5,513 bases of DNA from Lachnospiraceae bacterium UBA7182 (GCA_002491115.1 DKVI01000054.1:23658-29170); one strand, 5' to 3'; shown: positions 1 through 5,513, counted from the first letter of the stretch. The notes: generated from the sequence alone by a model not told the origin. Translations and numbers: made by a program.

Positions 1-669
1 GATTTGATTTATCCCGGTTTTCCGCCTGAACCAGGAGCAATGGCATTACATATTGTTGGGCGTCTAACAGCTCCGATCATGTGGTTTTTTGTGTGTGAAG
101 GATATTATTACACGCATAATGTAAAAAAGTATATGTTGCGAATGGGAGTTTTTTCCATAATTTCGCATTTTGCATATTGCTTTGCATTTGGAATAAACCC
201 AATTCCATTCAGTACAGGGATTTTTAATCAGACAAGCATTATGTATCCGCTTTTTGTTGCAGTCTTAGTCATGTGGGTGCAGGATAATGATTTGCCAATG
301 AAGAATTGGGTAAAGAATATACTTATCTTTATGTTGGTTTGGAGCGCTTTCCCGGCAGATTGGAGCTGCATAGCAGTACTTTCAATATTGGGAATGTATA
401 AGAAAAGAGGGAACCTAAAGGAACAGATAAAAGTAATGCTTTTGTATGTTGCGCTATATACAGTGGTATCGTTCTTTTTTGTAAGCAAGGTTTATGCTTT
501 GGTACAGATCGGCGTTTTGTTGGTCTATCCTGTGTTAAGGCTATACAATGGCGAAAAAGGGAAGGCAAAATGGATGAAGTGGTTTTTTTATCTATATTAT
601 CCAATCCATTTGATCATCATTGGAGTACTTCGCATTTGTATTTATGGAGATGTCAGTTTATTGTTTTAG
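1..669 (+). CDS. TraX-family integral membrane protein, 5' end outside the window
   Basis: The reading frame is open from base 1 (Asp-Leu-Ile-Tyr-Pro) and ends at TAG 667-669. The first visible possible start, TTG at base 4, has no room for a ribosome binding site, and the family's N-terminal helix with its usual Asp-His is missing, so I treat the gene as 5' partial by perhaps 20-30 codons. Counting the Leu codon at base 4 as residue 1, family-like signatures are a Gly-Arg-Leu-Thr-Ala-Pro stretch (19-24), Glu-Gly-Tyr-Tyr-Tyr-Thr (32-37) followed by a basic Lys-Lys-Tyr turn, and Tyr-Tyr-Pro-Ile-His-Leu (199-204) inside the last helix. About seven hydrophobic segments are visible, near residues 14-36, 47-63, 79-93, 105-118, 144-160, 164-181 and 193-214. 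TraX of the F plasmid acetylates pilin; chromosomal Firmicutes relatives are common and their role is unknown, so I do not assign a substrate. No conjugation gene is visible nearby. The family call rests on remembered motifs. Confidence 0.8.
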   Translation, partial: DLIYPGFPPEPGAMALHIVGRLTAPIMWFFVCEGYYYTHNVKKYMLRMGVFSIISHFAYCFAFGINPIPFSTGIFNQTSIMYPLFVAVLVMWVQDNDLPMKNWVKNILIFMLVWSAFPADWSCIAVLSILGMYKKRGNLKEQIKVMLLYVALYTVVSFFFVSKVYALVQIGVLLVYPVLRLYNGEKGKAKWMKWFFYLYYPIHLIIIGVLRICIYGDVSLLF

Positions 670-833
670 AGAAGGCTAAAACAGTTTGAAAACTTCAAGT
701 TCGAAGAACTGTCAGGTAAGTGCAGATTCAATAATCCTATGTAAAAATACGCCATTTATTTCAGACTTTAAGCAATGGGAACACTTTTCCGAAAAGGGAG
801 AAAATAAAAGCTCATATTCAGAAAGGGAAAAAT

Positions 834-1002
834 GTGATAGATATTATGGTATTAAGGGAATATTTTACACAAGATACCATACTGATTTCTGAACACGCGA
901 AACAGTGATGAAGGCGAATCAAGCCGTATTATAACGGCGTATATTCCCAGCACAGAGAAATTTGAAAAGGATCTGAAAACCAGAAAGGAGCATAAATTAT
1001 GA
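834..1002 (+). pseudogene. Decayed DUF4258-type toxin gene, internal deletion with frameshift
   Basis: Two pieces of one family lie in different frames. From a GTG at 834 (ATG at 846 also possible), preceded by AAAGGG at 822-827, the frame reads MIDIMVLREYFTQDTILISE then His-Ala-Lys-Gln and stops at TGA 906-908; this resembles the start of DUF4258 proteins, where a His-Ala motif opens the domain. From about base 904 the next frame reads SDEGESSRIITAYIPSTEKF and continues Glu-Lys-Asp-Leu-Lys-Thr-Arg-Lys-Glu, ending at TGA 1000-1002; this resembles the end of the same family (Ile-Ile-Thr-Ala-Tyr, then Lys-Thr-Arg-Lys). The usual protein is about 90-100 residues, so roughly 40-45 central residues are gone and the join is out of frame. 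The remnant overlaps the next start codon by ATGA (999-1002), the coupling expected of a toxin-antitoxin operon. The product should be non-functional. The family assignment is from memory of conserved ends and is moderately certain. Confidence 0.65.
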
Positions 1003-1184
1003 GATGCACAAGCTGCAGAAGCGGATCGATGGAAGAAAACACAACGACTTATTTTGCACAATTGGAAAACTGCTATGTGATCATTGAAAATGTACCCTGC
1101 CTGAAATGTGTACAATGCGGAGATGTAGTATACAGAAGCTCTGTGATGGAAAATTTACTGAAAAAAGGACCCCAAAGATATTAA
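999..1184 (+). CDS. YgiT/MqsA-type zinc-finger antitoxin, C-terminally truncated (61 aa)
   Basis: The ATG at 999 overlaps the stop of the toxin remnant (ATGA) and has an AAGGAG ribosome binding site at 985-990, eight bases upstream, so the start is well supported. The protein opens with Cys3-Thr-Ser-Cys6, followed by Thr-Thr-Thr-Tyr-Phe and Cys34-Leu-Lys-Cys37-Val-Gln-Cys40-Gly. This is the pattern of the YgiT-type zinc finger, in which two CxxC pairs bind zinc. In MqsA-type antitoxins this domain contacts the toxin; many family members from Clostridia end with a short helical or beta tail after Val-Met-Glu. Here that tail is replaced after Val49-Met50-Glu51-Asn-Leu-Leu-Lys-Lys by Gly-Pro-Gln-Arg-Tyr, encoded by the left arm and loop of the ppdK terminator. 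With the partner toxin broken, the gene is probably a relic, although the zinc-finger domain itself looks intact and could still be made. It converges on ppdK, whose stop is 61 bases away. Confidence 0.72.
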   Translation: MRCTSCRSGSMEENTTTYFAQLENCYVIIENVPCLKCVQCGDVVYRSSVMENLLKKGPQRY

Positions 1185-1197
1185 ATCTTCAGGGTCC
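1161..1197 (-). terminator. Rho-independent terminator of ppdK
   Basis: Read on the minus strand, a 13-pair stem (arms 1185-1197 and 1167-1179, two pairs being G-T wobbles) closes a five-base loop (1180-1184) and is followed directly by six T (complement of 1161-1166). It begins 48 bases after the ppdK stop codon. On the plus strand the hairpin is not followed by a T run, so it acts in one direction only. It lies inside the last codons of the truncated zinc-finger gene. Confidence 0.92.
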
Positions 1198-1245
1198 CGA
1201 TTTCAGCTCGTCTTTAATAATTTTTGATTCTTCCCGGCCAATTAT

Positions 1246-3870
1246 TTACTGTTTCTCAGCCAGCGCCGCCTGCGCTGCCGCAAGTCTTGCGATCGGCACG
1301 CGATACGGTGAACAGGATACATAATTCAATCCAACCTTATGGCAGAACTCCACGGAGGACGGATCGCCGCCATGTTCGCCGCAGATACCCAGTTTGATAT
1401 CCGGTCTGGTGGAGCGTCCTAACTCTGCTGCCATCTTTACCAGCTTGCCTACGCCGGTCTGATCCAGTTTTGCGAACGGATCGGACTCGTAAATCTTTGC
1501 TTTATAATAGGAATCCAGGAACTTGCCCGCATCATCACGGGAGAAGCCAAAGGTCATCTGGGTCAGGTCGTTGGTACCAAAGGAGAAGAACTCTGCTTCC
1601 TGCGCGATCTCGTCTGCGGTCAGGGCAGCTCTCGGAATCTCGATCATTGTACCGATATGATACTGGATGTCGGAACCTTTCTCTTTCTTCACCAGCTCTG
1701 CTGTCTCTTCCACGATCTGTTTTACAAACTTCAGCTCTTTGCGTTCGCCAACCAGAGGGATCATGATCTCAGGTACGATATCGAACCCTTCTTCTCTCTC
1801 CACTTCGATTGCCGCTTCCATAACCGCACGGGTCTGCATCTTCGCAATTTCCGGATAGGTAACTGCCAGACGGCATCCACGGTGGCCCATCATCGGGTTA
1901 AACTCATGCAGCTCATCGCATTTTGCCTTGACGTCTTCTACGGTCAGGCCCATATCTGCTGCCAGCGCTTTGATATCTTCTTCGTTGGTAGGCACAAACT
2001 CATGCAGAGGCGGATCCAGATAACGGACAGTCATCGGTCTGCCCTTCAGAGCCTTATACATAGCCTTGAAGTCTTCCTTCTGGAACGGAAGCAGTTCCAT
2101 CAGAGCGGCTTCCCTCGCTTCCTGATTGTCGGAAAGGATCATCTTGCGGATCTTCGGGATTCTCTCCGGATCGAAGAACATATGCTCGGTACGGCACAGG
2201 CCGATCCCTTCTGCGCCCAGACGGACTGCATTGGCTGTATCTGCCGGGGTATCCGCGTTGGTGCGCACGCTTAAGCGGCGGAACTTGTCTGCCCATCCCA
2301 TGATTCTCTGGAAGTTGCCGGTGATGGTCGCCTCTTTGGTGGGAATATCGCCTTTGTAGATCTTTCCACTGGTACCGTCCAGAGAAATATAATCCCCTTC
2401 CACAAAACGGTATCCGCCCAGCTCAAACCATTTCTCTTCTTCATTAATCTTGATCTCGCCGCATCCGGATACACAGCAGGTTCCCATACCACGGGCCACA
2501 ACGGCTGCATGGCTGGTCATACCGCCGCGGACAGTCAGGATACCCTGCGCCGCATGCATACCCTCGATATCCTCCGGGGAAGTCTCCAGACGCACAAGGA
2601 TGACTCTTTCTCCTGCCTCGTTGGCAGCTTTCGCTTCTTCAGCGGTAAAATAAACTTTACCTGCCGCAGCGCCCGGGGATGCCGGAAGTGCCTGTCCGAT
2701 CACTTCGCCTGCTTTTAACGCAGCCGCGTCAAAGGTCGGATGCAGAAGCTGATCCAGAGATTTTGCTTCAATACGCAGCACTGCCTCTTCCTGGGTAATC
2801 ATACCGTCATCCACCATATCGCAGGCGATCTGAAGCGCTGCAGGCGCTGTCCTTTTACCGTTACGGGTCTGGAGGAAATACAGCTGTCCTTCCTGGATCG
2901 TAAATTCCATATCCTGCATATCGCGGTAATGGTTCTCCAGCTTTTGAGCGATCTTCATAAACTGATCATAGCACTCGGGAAGATCTTCTTTTAACTTGGT
3001 AATCGGCTGAGGCGTACGCACGCCTGCCACCACGTCCTCGCCCTGGGCATTGATCAGGTATTCGCCAAAAATACCTTTCTCGCCGGTGGACGGGTTACGG
3101 GTAAACGCAACGCCGGTACCGGAAGTATCGCCCATGTTGCCGAATACCATCGCCTGTACGTTGACCGCGGTTCCCCAGTCTCCGGGGATATCGTTCATAC
3201 GGCGGTATACGATGGCGCGGGGGTTGTCCCAGGAACGGAACACTGCCTTGACAGCACCCATAAGCTGCTCTTTCGGCTCCTGGGGAAAATCCTCCTGCTT
3301 TGCTTCTTTATAAACTGCTTTAAAACGGCTAATCAGCTCTTTTAAATCGTCTGCCGTCAGCTCTGTATCGTATTTTACCCCTTTTGCCTCTTTCACTTCA
3401 TCAATGATTTTCTCGAAATAAGACTTTGGTACTTCCATAACCACGTCCGAATACATCTGGATAAAACGGCGGTAAGAATCATAGGCAAATCTTGGATTGC
3501 CGGTTTTTTTTGCGAAACCTTCCACAGACACATCATTTAAGCCAAGGTTCAGGATTGTGTCCATCATACCCGGCATGGAAGCCCGCGCACCGGAACGTAC
3601 GGATACCAGAAGCGGATCTTCCGTATCTCCGAACTTTTTGCCCTGAAGTCCCTCCAGGAATACAAGCGCAGCCATGATCTGCTCCTGCACTTCCGCCGAT
3701 ATCTGCTCGCCGTTCTCATAGTAATCGGTACAAGCCTCTGTCGTTACTGTAAATCCCTGCGGGATCGGTAAACCCAGATTCGTCATCTCAGCCAGGTTAG
3801 CCCCTTTTCCACCCAGCAGGTTCCTCATGCTGGCATCTCCTTCTTTAAAAAGATATACCCATTTTGCCAT
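1246..3870 (-). CDS. ppdK: Pyruvate, phosphate dikinase (PPDK), 874 aa
   Basis: This cytoplasmic enzyme interconverts pyruvate, ATP and Pi with PEP, AMP and PPi. The N-terminal nucleotide-binding (ATP-grasp) region spans about residues 1-345, with Val91-Arg92-Ser-Gly-Ala-Arg, Glu322, Gln334 and Arg336. The swivelling phosphohistidine domain follows (about 390-510), with catalytic His454 in Gly-Gly-Met-Thr-Ser-His-Ala. The C-terminal PEP/pyruvate barrel (about 530-874) carries Arg560, Arg616, Glu744, Asn767-Asp768 and catalytic Cys830 in Gly-Ile-Cys-Gly-Glu-His-Gly-Gly. These match His455 and Cys831 of the C. symbiosum enzyme as I recall it, shifted by one residue. All key residues are present and the length is typical. 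The ATG at 3870 is chosen because AGGAGG lies seven bases upstream and the family begins Met-Ala-Lys-Trp-Val-Tyr; an in-frame GTG at 3945 would add 25 residues without a ribosome binding site and sits at the predicted transcription start. Thr452, two residues before His454, is where the PDRP-type regulator phosphorylates plant PPDK; no such regulator is in the window. The gene has its own promoter and terminator. Confidence 0.98.
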   Translation of the reverse strand: MAKWVYLFKEGDASMRNLLGGKGANLAEMTNLGLPIPQGFTVTTEACTDYYENGEQISAEVQEQIMAALVFLEGLQGKKFGDTEDPLLVSVRSGARASMPGMMDTILNLGLNDVSVEGFAKKTGNPRFAYDSYRRFIQMYSDVVMEVPKSYFEKIIDEVKEAKGVKYDTELTADDLKELISRFKAVYKEAKQEDFPQEPKEQLMGAVKAVFRSWDNPRAIVYRRMNDIPGDWGTAVNVQAMVFGNMGDTSGTGVAFTRNPSTGEKGIFGEYLINAQGEDVVAGVRTPQPITKLKEDLPECYDQFMKIAQKLENHYRDMQDMEFTIQEGQLYFLQTRNGKRTAPAALQIACDMVDDGMITQEEAVLRIEAKSLDQLLHPTFDAAALKAGEVIGQALPASPGAAAGKVYFTAEEAKAANEAGERVILVRLETSPEDIEGMHAAQGILTVRGGMTSHAAVVARGMGTCCVSGCGEIKINEEEKWFELGGYRFVEGDYISLDGTSGKIYKGDIPTKEATITGNFQRIMGWADKFRRLSVRTNADTPADTANAVRLGAEGIGLCRTEHMFFDPERIPKIRKMILSDNQEAREAALMELLPFQKEDFKAMYKALKGRPMTVRYLDPPLHEFVPTNEEDIKALAADMGLTVEDVKAKCDELHEFNPMMGHRGCRLAVTYPEIAKMQTRAVMEAAIEVEREEGFDIVPEIMIPLVGERKELKFVKQIVEETAELVKKEKGSDIQYHIGTMIEIPRAALTADEIAQEAEFFSFGTNDLTQMTFGFSRDDAGKFLDSYYKAKIYESDPFAKLDQTGVGKLVKMAAELGRSTRPDIKLGICGEHGGDPSSVEFCHKVGLNYVSCSPYRVPIARLAAAQAALAEKQ

Positions 3871-3877
3871 TACATGT

Positions 3878-3883
3878 CCTCCT
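3878..3883 (-). promoter_or_regulatory. ppdK ribosome binding site
   Basis: AGGAGG on the minus strand, a perfect Shine-Dalgarno core seven bases before the ATG at 3870. It decides the start against the longer in-frame GTG at 3945, which has no such element. Confidence 0.93.
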
Positions 3884-3906
3884 AAATATAGTAATATAAA
3901 AACGAT

Positions 3907-3943
3907 AAAAAAGCGCATCGTGTGACCGTAGTCTTCTATGCGC
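3907..3943 (-). promoter_or_regulatory. Terminator-like stem-loop in the ppdK leader
   Basis: On the minus strand GCGCAT (3943-3938) pairs perfectly with ATGCGC (3918-3913). An inner GAC/GTC stem (3933-3931 with 3926-3924) encloses TACG, which in RNA is a C(UACG)G tetraloop of the very stable UNCG class. The two stems are separated by an internal loop of 4 and 5 bases. The outer stem is followed directly by six T (complement of 3907-3912). The predicted transcription start lies only 1-4 bases before the structure. It could protect the 5' end of the mRNA, or act as an attenuator, or stop a fraction of transcripts as a short RNA of about 40 bases. The pairing is seen directly; the function is inference. 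Confidence 0.6.
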
Positions 3944-3951
3944 ACATAATT

Positions 3952-3979
3952 ATCATACCATATTTTGGAGTAAAGTCAA
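3952..3979 (-). promoter_or_regulatory. ppdK promoter, sigma-A type with extended -10
   Basis: On the minus strand TTGACT (3979-3974, five of six to TTGACA) and TATGAT (3957-3952, five of six to TATAAT) are separated by 16 bases. A TGG directly before the -10 gives the TGn extended -10 element. Predicted start of transcription is about 3944-3947, giving a leader of about 75 bases. It lies downstream of the pfk terminator, so ppdK is expressed separately from pfk. Confidence 0.8.
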
Positions 3980-4064
3980 TGAGTTTTTTGTACCGTTTTC
4001 ACAATTATTCATAAAATTTTCCGCATATTTTCGTTATAATTTTAACAATCCGACCGGTACCGTC

Positions 4065-4102
4065 AAAAAAAGACAGGCAGTTTGTCGCCGCCTGTCTTTT
4101 TT
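4065..4102 (-). terminator. Rho-independent terminator of pfk
   Basis: GACAGGC (4096-4090 on the minus strand) pairs with GCCTGTC (4078-4072) around an 11-base loop. A run of A precedes and a run of seven T follows on the minus strand (complement of 4065-4071), so the stem can lengthen by A-T pairs. It starts nine bases after the pfk stop. Because a T run is also present on the plus strand (4097-4102), it could work in both directions, although no plus-strand gene runs into it. Confidence 0.92.
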
Positions 4103-4111
4103 CCTGTTATT

Positions 4112-5356
4112 CTATCTGTAAGTATCCCTTTTTAATACAAGATGCTTCGGAACGCCGTTCACCATCAGAGGTGTCAGTTCGCCCATGATCAGAGGACGCG
4201 CATAATCCACATATCCCTGAAGCACGTCGGTGCCGTCCTCGGAGATCCACTCTGCCGGTACCGGCTTCTCAACATTCGCGATCTGATGAATGTCATGGAT
4301 GCCATAGGTCACTTCGTAAGGACTCCTCTTAGTCACTTCAATGGTGATCATCATGCCGGTCTTGCCCTCGTCTGCCGCCTTGCATGCCAGATATCCTACG
4401 TTGAACGCTTCGTTGATATCTGCCAGGGAAGCGATATGGGTAGCGGCTCTTTGCAGGGTAGAGAACTCTACCGCACGGGTCTTAAGACCCGTATCAGCCG
4501 CAATCTTGTTGGCAAGTGTAACTGCACAGCCGGATAACTGCTTGTGTCCAAAAGCGTCCACAAAGTCGGAACCGCCACCCAGTTCGCATACAAAACGTCC
4601 GTCTGCCAGCTTAACGCCTTCGGAAACGGCTACGACTACGGAACTCTTCTTAACGGAGAGATCTTTGATCCTCGCCAGGAAATCATCATAATCGAATGTC
4701 TTCTCCGGCAGATAGATCAGATCCGGGCCTTCACAGTCCTCGTCTCTGGAAAGCGCTGCCGCTGCAGTCAGCCATCCTGCGTGGCGACCCATGATCTCGC
4801 AGATCAGTACCGTAGGCTTCTCGATACCGAAGGAAGAATTGTCGCGGATAATCTCTTTTAAGGAAGCCGCGATATATTTTGCAGCCGAACCATAACCCGG
4901 ACAGTGGTCTGTGATCGGAAGGTCATTGTCGATCGTCTTGGGAACGCCCATAAATCTCTGGGGTTTACCTTTCATCGCCGCATAGTCGGACAGCATCTTG
5001 ATTGTGTCCATGGAATCGTTGCCGCCGATGTAGAACAGGCACTCGATCTCATATTTGTCCATGATCTCAAACATTTTGTCATATACTTCTTCGTTGCCCT
5101 CGATCTTGGGAAGTTTATAACGGCAGGAGCCGAGGAAAGCAGAAGGCGTTCTCTTTAAGAGTTCCACATCCGCATCATTTTTCACATATTCGGACATATC
5201 TACGATATCCTCTGCCAAAAAGCCCTGGATACCATGATGCATTCCGTAAATTTTCTTTGCGCCCAGCTCTTTGGCTGCCGCAAATACCCCTGCAAGGGAA
5301 GAGTTGATAACCGCTGTCGGTCCGCCGGACTGACCGACGATGATATTTCCTTTCAT
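4112..5356 (-). CDS. 6-phosphofructokinase, probably pyrophosphate-dependent (414 aa)
   Basis: The enzyme phosphorylates fructose 6-phosphate to fructose 1,6-bisphosphate in the cytoplasm. Domain order is that of the PFK fold: Gly-Gln-Ser-Gly-Gly-Pro (8-13) at the phosphoryl-donor site, Gly-Gly-Asn-Asp-Ser (111-115), Pro-Lys-Thr-Ile-Asp-Asn-Asp (139-145) with the catalytic Asp143, Met-Gly-Arg-His-Ala-Gly-Trp (189-195) and Gln302-Arg303 for sugar-phosphate binding. Asp114 in place of the Gly found in ATP enzymes, and Lys140 in place of the Gly of Pro-Gly-Thr-Ile-Asp, are the established markers of PPi use, which makes the reaction reversible. At 414 residues it is longer than the roughly 320-residue ATP-PfkA and in the range of bacterial PPi-type enzymes. 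Asn113 stands where many relatives have Asp. The ATG at 5356 has GGAGGT (5368-5363) seven bases upstream. The gene has its own promoter and terminator, and ppdK, another PPi-linked enzyme, follows on the same strand. PPi use is inferred from residues, not measured. I give no symbol because pfkA and pfp are both used for this family. Confidence 0.93.
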   Translation of the reverse strand: MKGNIIVGQSGGPTAVINSSLAGVFAAAKELGAKKIYGMHHGIQGFLAEDIVDMSEYVKNDADVELLKRTPSAFLGSCRYKLPKIEGNEEVYDKMFEIMDKYEIECLFYIGGNDSMDTIKMLSDYAAMKGKPQRFMGVPKTIDNDLPITDHCPGYGSAAKYIAASLKEIIRDNSSFGIEKPTVLICEIMGRHAGWLTAAAALSRDEDCEGPDLIYLPEKTFDYDDFLARIKDLSVKKSSVVVAVSEGVKLADGRFVCELGGGSDFVDAFGHKQLSGCAVTLANKIAADTGLKTRAVEFSTLQRAATHIASLADINEAFNVGYLACKAADEGKTGMMITIEVTKRSPYEVTYGIHDIHQIANVEKPVPAEWISEDGTDVLQGYVDYARPLIMGELTPLMVNGVPKHLVLKRDTYR

Positions 5357-5387
5357 AATCGTACCTCCGTGTTAGATTAGTTGTATA

Positions 5388-5417
5388 CAGGAAAGCCGCG
5401 GCGCGGCTTGATTCCTG
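5388..5417 (-). promoter_or_regulatory. GC-rich stem-loop at the 5' end of the pfk mRNA
   Basis: On the minus strand CAGGA (5417-5413) pairs with TCCTG (5392-5388), and AAGCCGC (5409-5403) pairs with GCGGCTT (5399-5393) around a three-base loop. A three-base bulge on the 5' side separates the two stems, giving 12 pairs in all. No T run follows, so it is not a terminator. The predicted transcription start falls on the first base or two of the stem, and the ribosome binding site lies about 20 bases beyond it and is left free. A role in mRNA 5'-end protection is an inference. Confidence 0.65.
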
Positions 5418-5422
5418 GGTGT

Positions 5423-5451
5423 ATTTTACCATATTTGTAAATAAGAGACAA
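5423..5451 (-). promoter_or_regulatory. pfk promoter, sigma-A type with extended -10
   Basis: On the minus strand TTGTCT (5451-5446, four of six to the -35 consensus) and TAAAAT (5428-5423, five of six to the -10 consensus) are separated by 17 bases, with TGG directly before the -10. Predicted transcription start is about 5416-5417, giving a leader of about 60 bases. The ten bases AAATATGGTA spanning the extended -10 are identical to those in the ppdK promoter. Confidence 0.75.
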
Positions 5452-5513
5452 GGCTGATTTTCTATTTTACGCTTCCTCAAAGCTGCCAAAGTTACTTTTC
5501 ATGGGGTGGGGAA

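Noticed and set aside
681..712. Imperfect hairpin (ACAGTT with AACTGT plus CTTC with GAAG) just after the TraX gene, a possible terminator.
   Set aside because: It has a six-base bulge on one side, few GC pairs and no T run, so a terminator call is not supported.
686..892. A 68-codon plus-strand frame starting with TTG.
   Set aside because: No good ribosome binding site, low-complexity composition, no recognisable family, and it overlaps the better supported toxin remnant in another frame.
1657..2274. Long plus-strand open frame opposite ppdK.
   Set aside because: It is antisense to a gene with full catalytic conservation, has no family resemblance and no ribosome binding site; a codon-bias shadow.
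3871..3945. A 25-residue N-terminal extension of PPDK from an in-frame GTG at 3945, with a hydrophobic stretch that looks like a signal sequence.
   Set aside because: No ribosome binding site is in front of it, it begins at the predicted transcription start, it is encoded by the leader stem-loop and T run, and the family start Met-Ala-Lys-Trp has a perfect Shine-Dalgarno.
4020..4050. TATAAT on the plus strand (4035-4040) as a possible divergent promoter.
   Set aside because: No convincing -35 at the right distance and the transcript would run into the bidirectional-looking terminator at 4065-4102 and antisense to pfk; likely AT-rich chance.
5467..5513. Minus-strand frame open from the window edge to TAA at 5469-5467, ending Gly-Ser-Phe-Glu-Glu-Ala, possibly the 3' end of the gene upstream of pfk.
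   Set aside because: Only about 14 codons are visible, there is no recognisable family, and an ATG lies within it by chance; too short to call a gene, though the sequence beyond the window could show it is one.
1..5513. CRISPR array, tRNA, rRNA, insertion sequence or attachment-site repeats.
   Set aside because: No regularly spaced repeats, no tRNA-like cloverleaf, no transposase fragment and no long direct or terminal inverted repeats were seen by eye.

Overview
The window looks like a chromosomal segment from a Lachnospiraceae-type Clostridia (Firmicutes). The reasons are the 874-residue pyruvate phosphate dikinase, whose sequence closely follows the well-studied Clostridium symbiosum enzyme as I remember it, a clostridial PPi-type phosphofructokinase, strong AGGAGG/GGAGGT ribosome binding sites and AT-rich intergenic DNA. 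No database search was possible, so the genus is an inference.

Left part (1-1184, plus strand, visibly more AT-rich): the 3' part of a TraX-family membrane protein gene, cut by the window start, followed by 164 bases (670-833) with no convincing gene and only a weak imperfect hairpin (681-712). Next comes what I read as a decayed type II toxin-antitoxin pair: a DUF4258-type toxin gene with its middle deleted and the frame broken (834-1002), overlapping by 4 bases a YgiT/MqsA-type zinc-finger antitoxin gene (999-1184). The antitoxin's C-terminal end is lost where it runs into the transcription terminator of the convergent ppdK gene.

Right part (1161-5451, minus strand): two separately transcribed genes of central carbon metabolism. 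Read in their own direction they are pfk (5356 to 4112) and then ppdK (3870 to 1246). Each has its own promoter with an extended -10 element, its own Shine-Dalgarno sequence and its own rho-independent terminator. Both promoters contain the same 10-mer AAATATGGTA over the -10 region, and both predicted transcripts start with a stem-loop within a few bases of the 5' end. The ppdK stem-loop has a UACG tetraloop and is followed by six U, so it also resembles an intrinsic terminator.

How the genes fit together: pfk carries the residues of a pyrophosphate-dependent phosphofructokinase, and ppdK makes the PEP/pyruvate step pyrophosphate-linked. Side by side they suggest a PPi-linked glycolysis in this organism. 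The most unusual points are the matched promoter/5'-stem-loop architecture, the terminator-like ppdK leader and the toxin-antitoxin remnant that stops inside the ppdK terminator. I see no large undescribed system in this window.
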